From: Verrucomicrobiota bacterium
GTDB lineage: Bacteria > Verrucomicrobiota > Verrucomicrobiia > Limisphaerales > JACPZS01
NCBI GenBank assembly: GCA_016195385.1
Contig: JACPZS010000230.1
Location: forward strand, 1-35,940
Direction of reading: 5' to 3'
Length of the DNA: 35,940 bases
This document shows positions 8,682 through 17,513 of this stretch, in pieces; the stretch's first letter is position 1, and each line of letters begins with the position of its first letter. Under the pieces are notes generated by a model. That model had not been told where the DNA came from and ran no database searches. It saw only the letters and a list, made by a program, of their open reading frames with translations. Position numbers and translations under genes: made by a program.

Positions 8682-11222
8682 ATGAAACAGAATAAGTTTA
8701 GATTTTTTGTTGTACTATTTTTCCTCGCCTGGTCGATCTGGGCGATATACCCCCCCACGACGCGCGACTTGATCGAGGTGTTCAAAGATCGGGCGCAGCG
8801 GGTGGACACCAACTTCAACGCAATCGTGCAGAACGCTCTGAAGCTGCAGCAGCAACCCACCAACCGCGTCTTTGACAGTCTTTACACGGCGATCAAGGCG
8901 CAGGATTTGGGCACGAACACCGTCGCGTATTACTTTCCCCGGATCGAAATGCCGAACACGGCGAAAGATCCCGCGCGCTACGTGCTCTATCGTCTTCAGC
9001 AGGAGGCGGCGGGCAAGATTCGGCTCGGCTTGGATCTGCAAGGCGGCGTGTCTTTTCTCGTGCGGCTCGACACGAACAAAGTCACCGGGACAATCGATAA
9101 ATCTCGAATTGTCGAGCAGGCGGTCGAAGTTCTGCGCAAACGCGTGGATCAATTCGGCGTTGCCGAGCCACTGCTCCAACCCGCCGGCGAAGATCGTATT
9201 TTGATTCAACTGCCCGGTTTGTCCGAAGACGTGAAGGAGCGCGCGCGGGAGACCATTCAAAAAGCGGCCTTCCTCGAATTTCGCATGGTGCATCCGGACA
9301 GCGACGAGTTGCTGGCGAGCGAATCCATCGCGCCGGGCTTTGAGGTGCTCTTGGAAAAACCCAAGTCAAACGATCCCAATGGGCGACCGCGTCCGCATCT
9401 GGTTAACAAGAAACCCGAACGTGGGTTGACTGGAAAATACATCAAGGATGCGCGCGTCGCGAACGATCCCATTTCTGGCCGGCCGGAGATCGATTTCGAA
9501 CTCGACAAGGAAGGCGCGGACCTTTTTGCGCAGATAACCAAAGAATACAGCCCTCGCGGCAACAAGTCTTATTTTCTGGCAATCGTGTTGGACGGTGAAC
9601 TTTATTCCGCCCCGCAAATTCACGGCGAAATCACTGGCGGCCACGCGCAGATCACCGGCACCTTTGACCTCAAGGAAGCGTTCGATCTGGCAACCGCGCT
9701 GCGAAACCCATTGGAGGCGCCGGTGCAGATCATGAAGGAGCAGAGCGTCGATCCTTCGCTCGGCAAAGATTCCATTCGCAGCGGGCTGATGGCTTCCGTC
9801 GTCGGCACTTTGGCGGTCGCGGCGTTCATGATCGTTTACTATATGTTTGCCGGCTTGATCGCCGATGTCGCGCTGATCCTGAACATCATCATCCTGCTCG
9901 GCGTGATGTGCTACATCGAGACGACGCTTACGCTGCCGGGCATCGCGGGCATCGTGCTGACAATTGGTATGGCGGTCGATGCGAACGTGCTGATCTTCGA
10001 ACGCATCCGGGAGGAGTCAGCGAAGGGCAAATCGTTGCGCGGCGCGTTGGCCGCAGGTTACGACCGCGCGTTTGGAACGATTTTCGATTCGCACGTCACG
10101 ACACTCATCTCCTCCATCATTTTGATCTTCATGGGCAGCGGCCCAATCAAAGGTTTCGGCATGACGCTGACCATCGGCGTGGCCGCCAGTTTGTTTACCG
10201 CCTTGGTGGTGACGCGGTTGATATTTGATTATTTAATTGGCAACGAATGGCTGAAGTCGTTGCCCATGCTGCACATGATTCGCGCGGTGAAGCTTGATTT
10301 CATGAAGCTGGCCAAACCGGCGTTCATCATCTCCTGGTCGATCATCATTGTCGGTCTCGGCTACGGCATTTTTGCGCGCGGCGAAAAAATGTGGGGCACC
10401 GATTTTCGGGGCGGCGACGAATTGACGATGCGGTTCGCGCAGAAAGTCGAAACCGACAAGCTGCGGGCGGCAATCGTGAAAGCCGGTGTCAACGATCCTT
10501 CCATCCAATTTCAGAAAGACCTCGGTGGTTTGGAAACCGTACGGATCGTGTCCCCGGTCAACACCGCAGGCAAAGTTGAAGCAGCCGTCAAGCAGGAATT
10601 CCCGGCCGCCAAGTTTGATCGCATCGCCCTCGACAAAGCCGGAGCCGTCATCGGCAAAGAGACGGAAAAAACCGCAGTGACTGCCAGCCTGCTTTCACTT
10701 TTCGGCATTTTAATTTACGTGGCCTTCCGCTACGAATTCTCCTTCGCCGTCGGCGCGGTGCTGGCCGTTATCCATGACGTGCTCATGACGATTGGCTGCT
10801 ATTGCCTCACCGGCTTGTTCGGCGACGGGCGCGAATTCAATGCAACCATGGTGGCGGCGGTGCTGACGATCATCGGTTTCTCGATCAACGACACCATCGT
10901 CATCTTCGACCGCATCCGCGAAGATTTGAAGCTGGGCGTGCGTGGCTCGTTCAAGGAAGTGATCAACCAGGCGTTGAACCAGACCTTGAGTCGGACGATT
11001 ATCACTTCGGGCACGGTGTTCCTCGCGACGATGGCGCTTTACATCTTCGGCGGCCGAGTGATCAACGACTTCGCCTTCACCTTCCTCGTTGGCATCATCA
11101 CCGGCACTTACTCAAGCATCTACATCGCGAGCGCGCTTGTGCTGTGGTGGCACAAAGGCGAACGCCCGAAGAGCGCCCCCACCGCCCAGGTTGTACAGGA
11201 GCGGGCGGTTGTGGCGAAATAG
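8682..11222 (+). CDS. secDF: fused protein translocase subunit SecDF
   Basis: A single 846-residue frame carries both SecD and SecF. The SecD part begins with a membrane helix near residues 6-24, then GLDLQGGVSFLVRLD, a large periplasmic region with GELYSAPQIHGEITGG, and the membrane motif VDANVLIFERIREE. The SecF part starts near residue 540 with a new helix, GTDFRGGDELTMRF, and closes with SINDTIVIFDRIREDLK and further helices. SecDF uses the proton gradient to pull translocated proteins out of SecYEG. Fused SecDF occurs in several lineages, including Bacteroidetes, Bacilli and the PVC group, so the fusion is not unique. It directly follows yajC, and no Shine-Dalgarno is seen before the ATG. 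Confidence 0.97.
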   Translation: MKQNKFRFFVVLFFLAWSIWAIYPPTTRDLIEVFKDRAQRVDTNFNAIVQNALKLQQQPTNRVFDSLYTAIKAQDLGTNTVAYYFPRIEMPNTAKDPARYVLYRLQQEAAGKIRLGLDLQGGVSFLVRLDTNKVTGTIDKSRIVEQAVEVLRKRVDQFGVAEPLLQPAGEDRILIQLPGLSEDVKERARETIQKAAFLEFRMVHPDSDELLASESIAPGFEVLLEKPKSNDPNGRPRPHLVNKKPERGLTGKYIKDARVANDPISGRPEIDFELDKEGADLFAQITKEYSPRGNKSYFLAIVLDGELYSAPQIHGEITGGHAQITGTFDLKEAFDLATALRNPLEAPVQIMKEQSVDPSLGKDSIRSGLMASVVGTLAVAAFMIVYYMFAGLIADVALILNIIILLGVMCYIETTLTLPGIAGIVLTIGMAVDANVLIFERIREESAKGKSLRGALAAGYDRAFGTIFDSHVTTLISSIILIFMGSGPIKGFGMTLTIGVAASLFTALVVTRLIFDYLIGNEWLKSLPMLHMIRAVKLDFMKLAKPAFIISWSIIIVGLGYGIFARGEKMWGTDFRGGDELTMRFAQKVETDKLRAAIVKAGVNDPSIQFQKDLGGLETVRIVSPVNTAGKVEAAVKQEFPAAKFDRIALDKAGAVIGKETEKTAVTASLLSLFGILIYVAFRYEFSFAVGAVLAVIHDVLMTIGCYCLTGLFGDGREFNATMVAAVLTIIGFSINDTIVIFDRIREDLKLGVRGSFKEVINQALNQTLSRTIITSGTVFLATMALYIFGGRVINDFAFTFLVGIITGTYSSIYIASALVLWWHKGERPKSAPTAQVVQERAVVAK

Positions 11223-11312
11223 ATTTGCCGGAGCAGGCCGTCGTTTCGCCAAATTCGAACGCGCCCGATTCCCGTCCCTTGACCTTTGAGTGACCTTGGC
11301 CAAGGATGACGT

Positions 11313-12281
11313 ATGTTCGCTGAGATTCCCATCACACCCTGGCATTGGGCCGGTTTCGTTGTGGCGATCATCCTTTTTCTAGCGGTGGATCTCGGCATTT
11401 TCCATCGGCGGGCGCATGTCGTCCGTTTCCGGGAAGCCCTGCTGTGGACGATGTTTTGGTTCCTCGTCGCGATGATGTTTGCGGCCACCCTCGCGCCGTT
11501 GATCGTTCCAGGGTGGGGCAAGGAGCAGCAAGCCGAGTTCATCACCGGGTACATTCTGGAGCTTTCACTCTCGATGGACAACGTGTTTGTCATCGCGCTG
11601 ATCTTTTCCTACTTTCGAATCCCACAGGAATTGCAGCACCGCGTGCTCTTTTGGGGCATCCTGGGCGCGCTGCTGATGCGCGGATTGATGATTTGGATCG
11701 GCACGGAATTGATTCACCATGTCGCCGGCATGTTCTACGTGTTCGGGGCGTTTTTGGTTTTTACAGGATTCAAAATGAGCCTGTCAGCCGGGGAGGAAAT
11801 CCATCCGGAGAAAAATCCGGTGATTGGCCTGGCAAAAAAAATGTTCCCAATTTCTGCCCGCTTCGATGGCCAAAAATTTTTCTCGCAAGAAAATGGACAC
11901 CGCGTGATGACGCCGCTGGCGCTCGTGCTCGTGATGGTGGAAACCACGGATCTGCTCTTCGCGCTGGATTCCATTCCCGCGATCTTCGGCGTGACTCAAC
12001 AGTCCTTTATCGTTTTCACTTCCAACGTGTTCGCGATTCTGGGGCTGCGCTCGCTTTACTTCGTGCTCGCCGGGGCGTTGCGATATTTCCACTTCCTCAA
12101 ATTTGGCCTTTCCGTGGTGTTGATTTTTGTCGGCATCAAGATGCTGCTCGTGCCCTGGTTCAAAATCTCGACCGACGTCTCGCTCGTCGTCGTGGCTGGA
12201 ATCTTGATCACGGCAATGCTTGCGTCGATCTTCACGGCTTGGCGGAGGGATAGTGGCAATGGATCGGCGGGTACGCCATGA
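11313..12281 (+). CDS. TerC-family integral membrane protein (Alx-like, probable Mn2+ exporter)
   Basis: The 322-residue protein has about eight membrane helices and the two TerC signatures: LELSLSMDNVFVIA (Asp89) and ETTDLLFALDSIPAIF (Asp213, Asp219), the acidic residues proposed to bind metal. Family members such as Alx and MeeF/MeeY-type proteins export manganese, in some cases to supply extracytoplasmic metalloenzymes; tellurite resistance is the historical name only. An AAGGA ribosome site lies eight bases before the ATG but inside the 12-base palindrome CCTTGGCCAAGG (11294-11305). I saw no yybP-ykoY manganese riboswitch in the 90-base upstream gap. Its TGA overlaps the next start (ATGA). 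Location after secDF is suggestive only. Confidence 0.88.
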   Translation: MFAEIPITPWHWAGFVVAIILFLAVDLGIFHRRAHVVRFREALLWTMFWFLVAMMFAATLAPLIVPGWGKEQQAEFITGYILELSLSMDNVFVIALIFSYFRIPQELQHRVLFWGILGALLMRGLMIWIGTELIHHVAGMFYVFGAFLVFTGFKMSLSAGEEIHPEKNPVIGLAKKMFPISARFDGQKFFSQENGHRVMTPLALVLVMVETTDLLFALDSIPAIFGVTQQSFIVFTSNVFAILGLRSLYFVLAGALRYFHFLKFGLSVVLIFVGIKMLLVPWFKISTDVSLVVVAGILITAMLASIFTAWRRDSGNGSAGTP

Positions 12282-12925
12282 GTTCCGAACACGAACCGCT
12301 TTCTGAGAAATTGCAGCGAATCCTGGTCAACGACGGGACGGCGGGATTGACGCTGAATGAACTCATCCGCCGCACCGAAGGGCGCGGGGTTTTTTTGATC
12401 ATTATTCTGTTCAGCTTGCCGTTCGTGACACCGATCGCGCTGGCGGGTTTGAGCAACATTCTTGGCTGGATCATCATGCTGATGTCGATCCGGCTGGCGC
12501 GTTCACTGCCACCGCGGCTGCCGGGCGTCATCGGCGAAAGACTCTTGCCCGCCGCGCACTTGGGCAAACTCGCCCGCGGCAGCGTGAAGGTGCTGCGACT
12601 CATCGAAAAACTCGTCAAACCCCGCCGCACCAATTGGATGACCTGGCGTTCGGTTCGTTGCGGGAACGCACTGCTCCTCGCGTTCATGGCGTTTCTCCTC
12701 GCGCTGCCCATTCCGCCCATCGTCCCTTTTTCAAACACGCTTCCTTGTTACGCGATCATCCTGATTGCCGCGAGCATGATGGAAGAAGACGGGTTTCTGA
12801 TCTGGCTCGGCTACACGGTGTCGCTGGGCACGGCGGTGTATTTCTTTTTAGTGGGTGAAGTGATTTTCAATTTCTTCGCCCGCTACTATGATCGCATCCT
12901 GCACTGGTTTCAGTCCTGGCTATGA
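12278..12925 (+). CDS. ExoD-family membrane protein
   Basis: The 215-residue protein fits the ExoD family (named for a rhizobial exopolysaccharide locus): a soluble N-terminal helix (LTLNELIRRTEGRG), a hydrophobic segment (FLIIILFSLPFVTPIALAG), a Pro/Arg-rich middle (ARSLPPRLPG), then the typical FSNTLPCYAIILIAASMMEEDG and a C-terminal helical hairpin. The biochemical role of ExoD is not settled; pH- or polysaccharide-linked phenotypes were reported in rhizobia. The start overlaps the TerC-family stop, and the stop overlaps the recJ start, both by ATGA, so it is in the middle of a coupled trio. Family assignment is from motif shape. Confidence 0.82.
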   Translation: MSSEHEPLSEKLQRILVNDGTAGLTLNELIRRTEGRGVFLIIILFSLPFVTPIALAGLSNILGWIIMLMSIRLARSLPPRLPGVIGERLLPAAHLGKLARGSVKVLRLIEKLVKPRRTNWMTWRSVRCGNALLLAFMAFLLALPIPPIVPFSNTLPCYAIILIAASMMEEDGFLIWLGYTVSLGTAVYFFLVGEVIFNFFARYYDRILHWFQSWL

Positions 12926-14640
12926 AATTTCGATGGACCCTGGCCCCGCCTCAACCCGCGCTCGCAACTCACCTCGCGATCCAGCTCAAACTTTCGCCAC
13001 TGCTCGCGCAGTGCCTGCTGAATCGCGGCCACAGCGAACTCGCGCTCGCCGAAGACTTCCTCTCGCCCCGCCTCAAAAATCTGGCCGATCCGTTCCTGCT
13101 GCCGAACATGGAGCGCGCGGTGGAGCGTTTGCTCCGTGCGCGTGAACATGCCGAACGCGTCGTCATCTTTGGGGACTACGATGTGGACGGCGTTACTTCG
13201 ACCGCGCTGCTGCTCGAAGTCTTTCGCGCACTTGGCTGGCAGGCGGATTTTTATCTGCCTCACCGTTTGGAGGAAGGCTACGGACTCAGCCAGGACGGCG
13301 TCGAAAACTGCCTCGCCAAATTTCAAACCCGACTTCTGCTGGCGGTGGATTGCGGTTCGACCGCGACGGCCACCATCGCCTGGCTGCGCGAGCGCGGCGT
13401 GGAAGTGCTGGTGCTGGATCATCACCAGGTGTCCGATCCGCCACCTCCCGCCGTGGCGCTGGTCAATCCTCAACTCGCTCCCGCTGATGCGCCGTCCTAT
13501 CGCGAACTTTGCTCGGTGGGGCTGGCGTTCAAACTCGCTCATGCACTGTTAAAGCGGCTGCGCGAACAAGAAGTCGGCGAAGCTAGTGATTTTGATCTCC
13601 GTCCGTTTCTTGATCTCGTGGCGCTCGGCACGGTGGCGGACTTGGTGCCGCTCGTTGGCGAAAACAGAATTCTGGTCAGCGCCGGATTGGAACGGCTTTC
13701 GGTCACGCAGCGTCCCGGTTTGAAGGCCTTAAAAATTGTGGCGCAGGTGAAAGATCCGATTGGCGTTTACGAAATCGGCTTCCAACTCGCGCCCCGCCTC
13801 AACGCGGCGGGCCGGCTCGAAACGGCTGCGCAGGCGCTCCATTTGCTGCTCGCTCGCGACTTGCATGAAGCCGAAACCATCGCGGTGGAATTGGACGCGC
13901 GCAATCGCGAGCGTCAGCAAATCGAACGCACGATGGCCGACGAGGTCATCGGCGCCGTGCGTGCGCGCTTCAATCCGGAGACGGACTTTGCCATCGTCGA
14001 AGGCCAGTTGCTCTGGCACATCGGCGTCGTCGGCATCGTTGCCTCGCGCGTGCTCCGCGAATTTTATCGACCCACGATCATCATCGGCGGCGATGGCGAC
14101 GAGTGGCGTGGTTCCGGGCGCAGCATCGAAGGCTTCGATCTCGCCGCCGCGTTGCGCCAGTGCGACGACCTGCTCGTGCGCCACGGCGGGCACGCAATGG
14201 CTGCTGGGCTTTCTATCGCGCCGGGAAATTTGGATGGCTTCCGCGAGCGCCTCAACGAACTCGCGCAGCGGAGCCTGACGCCGGAAATGTTGCGTCCGGT
14301 GTTGCGGCTCGACGCCGAAGTCGCGCTGCCGGAATTGACGCTGGCGGAATTAGCTCACCTCAATCAGTTGAAGCCGACCGGGCAGGGAAATCCCGTCGTC
14401 AACCTCATGGCGCGCAGTCTCACGATGAAACGTCCCCCGCAACGAATCGGCAAAGAGGGGCGGCACGCCAAATTCCAGGTCACGGATGGGAGCACCGAAC
14501 TTGAAGCCGTGTGGTGGAGCGTCAACGACTCGCCATTGCCGGGCGGTCGCTTCGACCTCGCGTTTGAACCGCAGCTCAACGAATACAACGGACGACGCAT
14601 GGTGCAGTTGAAAGTGCTCGACTGGCGGCCCGCCCAGTAG
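12922..14640 (+). CDS. recJ: single-stranded-DNA-specific exonuclease RecJ
   Basis: This 572-residue DHH-family enzyme degrades single-stranded DNA 5' to 3' in recombination and repair. It shows the DYDVDG motif at 85-90 (after VIFG), AVDCG near 141-145, LDHHQV at 165-170, and the DHHA1 motif GGHAMAAG at 422-429. A C-terminal OB-like region is visible around KFQVTDGSTELEAVWW. The length matches RecJ. Translation starts at the ATGA overlap with the ExoD-family gene, and coupling explains the lack of its own ribosome site. Being the third gene of this chain is unusual company for RecJ. Confidence 0.96.
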   Translation: MKFRWTLAPPQPALATHLAIQLKLSPLLAQCLLNRGHSELALAEDFLSPRLKNLADPFLLPNMERAVERLLRAREHAERVVIFGDYDVDGVTSTALLLEVFRALGWQADFYLPHRLEEGYGLSQDGVENCLAKFQTRLLLAVDCGSTATATIAWLRERGVEVLVLDHHQVSDPPPPAVALVNPQLAPADAPSYRELCSVGLAFKLAHALLKRLREQEVGEASDFDLRPFLDLVALGTVADLVPLVGENRILVSAGLERLSVTQRPGLKALKIVAQVKDPIGVYEIGFQLAPRLNAAGRLETAAQALHLLLARDLHEAETIAVELDARNRERQQIERTMADEVIGAVRARFNPETDFAIVEGQLLWHIGVVGIVASRVLREFYRPTIIIGGDGDEWRGSGRSIEGFDLAAALRQCDDLLVRHGGHAMAAGLSIAPGNLDGFRERLNELAQRSLTPEMLRPVLRLDAEVALPELTLAELAHLNQLKPTGQGNPVVNLMARSLTMKRPPQRIGKEGRHAKFQVTDGSTELEAVWWSVNDSPLPGGRFDLAFEPQLNEYNGRRMVQLKVLDWRPAQ

Positions 14641-14699
14641 CGTCAGCGATGTCCGTTGCTCCCGCAGCGAGAGTTGTTTAGCGTGGTTCGCCGTAAACG

Positions 14700-15407
14700 A
14701 TGAAGACGAAGCAACTCAACTCTCAGAAGTGCGCTGCGGTAATCGTCGCTGCCGGTCGCGGCACGCGCATGGGACCGAACGTGGACAAGTTGTTCCTCGA
14801 AGTCAGCGGCCGCCCTGTTGTCGCGCACACTTGGCAACGGTTTGAGCAAGCTGAGTGCATCGACGAAATCGTGCTCGTGGTGCGCGAAGGAATGCAAACC
14901 GCTTTCGCGGAACTGGCAGCGCAATTTCAATTCCGCAAAAAGATTCAACTGGTTGCCGGTGGCCAGGAACGTCAAGACTCCGTGTGGAATGGACTGCAAG
15001 CGTTGGGTACGGATGTCGGAATCGTCGCCATCCAGGACGGCGCACGCCCATGCACCACACCCGCGCTCATTGAGGCCACGATCCGTGCGGCGACGGAAAT
15101 GGGAGCCGCCGTCGCCGCCCAGCGGGTCAGTGACACGATCAAGGAATCCGACGGCGGCGCATTGATTCAACGCAATGTCGATCGTGCCCGGCTTTGGGCT
15201 GTACAGACGCCGCAGACGTTCCGCGTGGGCGTGATTCGCCGGGCGCTGGTGGCCGTGCGCGAACGCGGCGTGCTGGTGACGGACGATACCGCAGCGTGCG
15301 AATTGATTGGCCAGCCGGTGAAGTTGATCGAGAGCACGGCACCGAATCCAAAGGTGACGGTGCCGGCGGATCTGGCTTACGTCGAGTTGCTGTTGCGCAA
15401 TTTGTGA
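14700..15407 (+). CDS. ispD: 2-C-methyl-D-erythritol 4-phosphate cytidylyltransferase
   Basis: IspD transfers CMP from CTP to methylerythritol phosphate in the non-mevalonate isoprenoid pathway. The 235-residue protein has the nucleotide-binding AAVIVAAGRGTRMG, GGQERQDSVWNGL, IQDGARP, VSDTIKE, RLWAVQTPQTF and TDDTAACE, all conserved in the family. It implies that this organism makes isoprenoids by the MEP route. IspF, often adjacent or fused, is not present here. The gene follows recJ by 59 bases without a Shine-Dalgarno. Confidence 0.95.
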   Translation: MKTKQLNSQKCAAVIVAAGRGTRMGPNVDKLFLEVSGRPVVAHTWQRFEQAECIDEIVLVVREGMQTAFAELAAQFQFRKKIQLVAGGQERQDSVWNGLQALGTDVGIVAIQDGARPCTTPALIEATIRAATEMGAAVAAQRVSDTIKESDGGALIQRNVDRARLWAVQTPQTFRVGVIRRALVAVRERGVLVTDDTAACELIGQPVKLIESTAPNPKVTVPADLAYVELLLRNL

Positions 15408-15482
15408 CCACTTTGGGAGGATGGATACCGGCGCGGTCATGGTAAATTTTTCGCGTGCTTGGAGATTTTTCCAAAGCGTCGC

Positions 15483-15509
15483 TTGCCAATCCGCACGGCC
15501 AGATTTAAT
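15483..15509 (+). promoter_or_regulatory. candidate promoter for the S41 processing peptidase
   Basis: TTGCCA (15483-15488), 15 bases, then TTTAAT (15504-15509), five of six bases of the -10 consensus; the ATG is at 15525. The spacer is short. The -35 belongs to CGCTTGCCA, the same string as before yajC. Judged by eye. Confidence 0.3.
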
Positions 15510-15524
15510 GTCGCAGCCAGTAGT

Positions 15525-16859
15525 ATGAAAAAGAGTTTTACTTACGGACTCCTGCTCCTCGCCCTGGCATTCAACCTGTTTGTTGGGACGCAGATTTACC
15601 TCAGCACCGCGCACGGTGCCGACAAGGAAGACCCTTACGACAGCATCAAACTTTTCACGCGCGTGCTCGAAATGGTGCGCAAGGATTACGTTGATGGCGA
15701 GAAACTGACCTATCAGGATTTGGTTTACGGCGCGTTGCGCGGCATGTTGAGCACGCTCGATCCGCACAGCGAATTCATGGAGCCGCCCAAGTTCGACGAC
15801 TTGAAGAAGGACACCGAAGGCCAGTTTGGCGGGCTGGGCGTCGTCATCTCGCTGAAGGATGGTTATCTCACGGTCGTCACGCCGATGGATGACACGCCTG
15901 GTGCGCGCGCCGGAATTCTGACCGGTGATCGCATCGTCAAGATCGACGGCAAGAGCACCGAGAAGCTCAGTCTGCCCGACGGCGTGAAGCGGTTGCGCGG
16001 CGAGCCGGGAACTTCCGTGAAACTTACCGTCTTCCGTCCGTCAAATGGCGAAACCAAGGATTACGAGTTGACTCGCGACGTGATCAAAGTGGACAGCGTG
16101 AAGGACGTGAACGGGCATCGCGAATTTCCCCTGAGCGCGAACAAAACCGGCTACCTGCGCATTTCCGGGTTTGGCGAAAAAACCGGCGATGAACTGGAAC
16201 GCGCCTTGAAGCTCGTGGAAGGGCAGGGGGCCGAGTCGCTGATTCTCGACTTGCGCGACAACCCCGGCGGCCTGCTCGATCAAGCCGTTGCCGTCTGTGA
16301 AAAATTTCTGCCGCGTGGACAGCTCATTGTTTCAACCGAGGGCCGCGCATCATCGCAGCGCCATGAATATCCAGCCAGCGGGCGCAATCAGCATCCGCGA
16401 CTGCCCATCGTGCTGCTCGTCAACGGCGGCAGCGCCAGCGCGTCGGAAATCGTCGCGGGGTGTTTGCAGGATTTGAAGCGCGCCATCGTGCTCGGCGAGC
16501 AGACCTTCGGCAAAGGCTCCGTGCAAAGCATCCTGCCGATGCCCGATGGTTCGGCGCTGCGGCTCACCACGGCCAAGTATTACACGCCCAGCCACAAGGT
16601 AATTCACGAGAAAGGCATCACTCCCGATATCATCGTGCCGATGTCGCAGGACGAAGAACGCGACCTCGCGCTCAAACGCACCCCGTACGGAATCGAATCG
16701 CTCGACGAACGCGATCAGGAACGCGTCCGCAACGCGCGCGATGTCCAACTCGACCGCGCGATGGATTTGCTCAAGGGCATTTCGCTTTACTCCAAGCGCG
16801 CCGGCGTTAGCGACCAGGCAATGCGCAAGGCCGGCGAGAAAATGGCGGCGGCGAAGTAA
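15525..16859 (+). CDS. C-terminal processing peptidase, S41 family (CtpA-like)
   Basis: From ATG 15525 the protein has 444 residues; a TTG at 15459 would extend it but places 22 charged residues before the signal anchor. A signal anchor spans about residues 7-30 (GLLLLALAFNLFVGTQIYL). A PDZ domain lies around residues 90-175 (GLGVVISLKDG, GDRIVKIDGK), then the tail-protease domain with LRDNPGGLLDQAV. The catalytic dyad is Ser305 in NGGSASASE and Lys330 in QTFGKGSVQ, 25 residues apart as in CtpB. It should trim periplasmic proteins by removing C-terminal segments. The tail after residue 380 is highly charged. A CGCTTGCCA-containing promoter candidate lies 36 bases upstream. Confidence 0.94.
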   Translation: MKKSFTYGLLLLALAFNLFVGTQIYLSTAHGADKEDPYDSIKLFTRVLEMVRKDYVDGEKLTYQDLVYGALRGMLSTLDPHSEFMEPPKFDDLKKDTEGQFGGLGVVISLKDGYLTVVTPMDDTPGARAGILTGDRIVKIDGKSTEKLSLPDGVKRLRGEPGTSVKLTVFRPSNGETKDYELTRDVIKVDSVKDVNGHREFPLSANKTGYLRISGFGEKTGDELERALKLVEGQGAESLILDLRDNPGGLLDQAVAVCEKFLPRGQLIVSTEGRASSQRHEYPASGRNQHPRLPIVLLVNGGSASASEIVAGCLQDLKRAIVLGEQTFGKGSVQSILPMPDGSALRLTTAKYYTPSHKVIHEKGITPDIIVPMSQDEERDLALKRTPYGIESLDERDQERVRNARDVQLDRAMDLLKGISLYSKRAGVSDQAMRKAGEKMAAAK

Positions 16860-16901
16860 TATTCCCTGCTGTTAACTTCTTCGCGACAATACGAGCCACG
16901 A

Positions 16902-17513
16902 ATGAAGAAGACGGTAATTTTGTTGGCTTTCACCTTGGGCGTGATTCTCTTGATGGGGATCCTGCGTTCTAACAAGGAGGTTGATCTTGGAGCCAAAGCT
17001 AGAAAACAACTTGAGCGAGAATACGGGACGCTTGGCAAAACTATCGACGATTTGCTTCGTTTGGAGGGAAGCCAGCCAATTCACAAGATACTCTTCGCGA
17101 TTAAGTACAAGACTGAACTGAAATTGGCTTTGCGCGGTATCGATGGGCTTTCCGCCCCGGAGTTGAGGTTTTATGCGATGGAGGACTTCGAAAGAGGAGT
17201 CAACATGGATGGGTTTAGTCTGTATTTCTACAACGATACAGGAGATTACGCTGAGGAAGCCTTGGCGGGATTGAAAGAAGCCGGCGCAAAGAAGGCGGCC
17301 GATATTATGAGCCGTGCAATGAGCGTGTTTCCTGCTGGTCGAGTCCCGAGAGATAAGACAGAGCGCCAGCGAATTCACGACACCATCGCTTCGGTTGCCA
17401 GTCCCGTCTGGGAGCAATGTGGCAAGGAGTTTTTTGCGGGCGCCAATTCGATAGAGGACGCTTTATTAAGCTACGTTAAAGCGCACAAGACTGAGTTCGT
17501 CTTCTTGCAATGA
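16902..17513 (+). CDS. membrane-anchored DUF4375 (DMP19-like) protein
   Basis: The 203-residue protein has an N-terminal anchor (residues 4-21, TVILLAFTLGVILLMGIL) and a C-terminal domain whose core NMDGFSLYFYNDTGDYAEEA followed by LAGLKEAGA matches the DUF4375/DMP19 family. DMP19 of Neisseria is known as a DNA-mimic that binds a regulator, but most members, and this anchored form, have no established function. The anchor would place the domain outside the cytoplasm, which sits badly with a DNA-mimic role. Its base composition is AT-richer than ctp and tsaD. Its TGA overlaps the tsaD ATG (ATGA), so the two are probably coupled. Confidence 0.8.
   Translation: MKKTVILLAFTLGVILLMGILRSNKEVDLGAKARKQLEREYGTLGKTIDDLLRLEGSQPIHKILFAIKYKTELKLALRGIDGLSAPELRFYAMEDFERGVNMDGFSLYFYNDTGDYAEEALAGLKEAGAKKAADIMSRAMSVFPAGRVPRDKTERQRIHDTIASVASPVWEQCGKEFFAGANSIEDALLSYVKAHKTEFVFLQ

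Noticed and set aside
11223-11312. yybP-ykoY manganese riboswitch upstream of the TerC-family gene
   Set aside because: The gap is only 90 bases and the conserved riboswitch bases were not found.
14643-15767. 374-codon minus-strand frame across ispD and the ctp 5' end
   Set aside because: It overlaps two clearly recognised genes and has no motif of its own.
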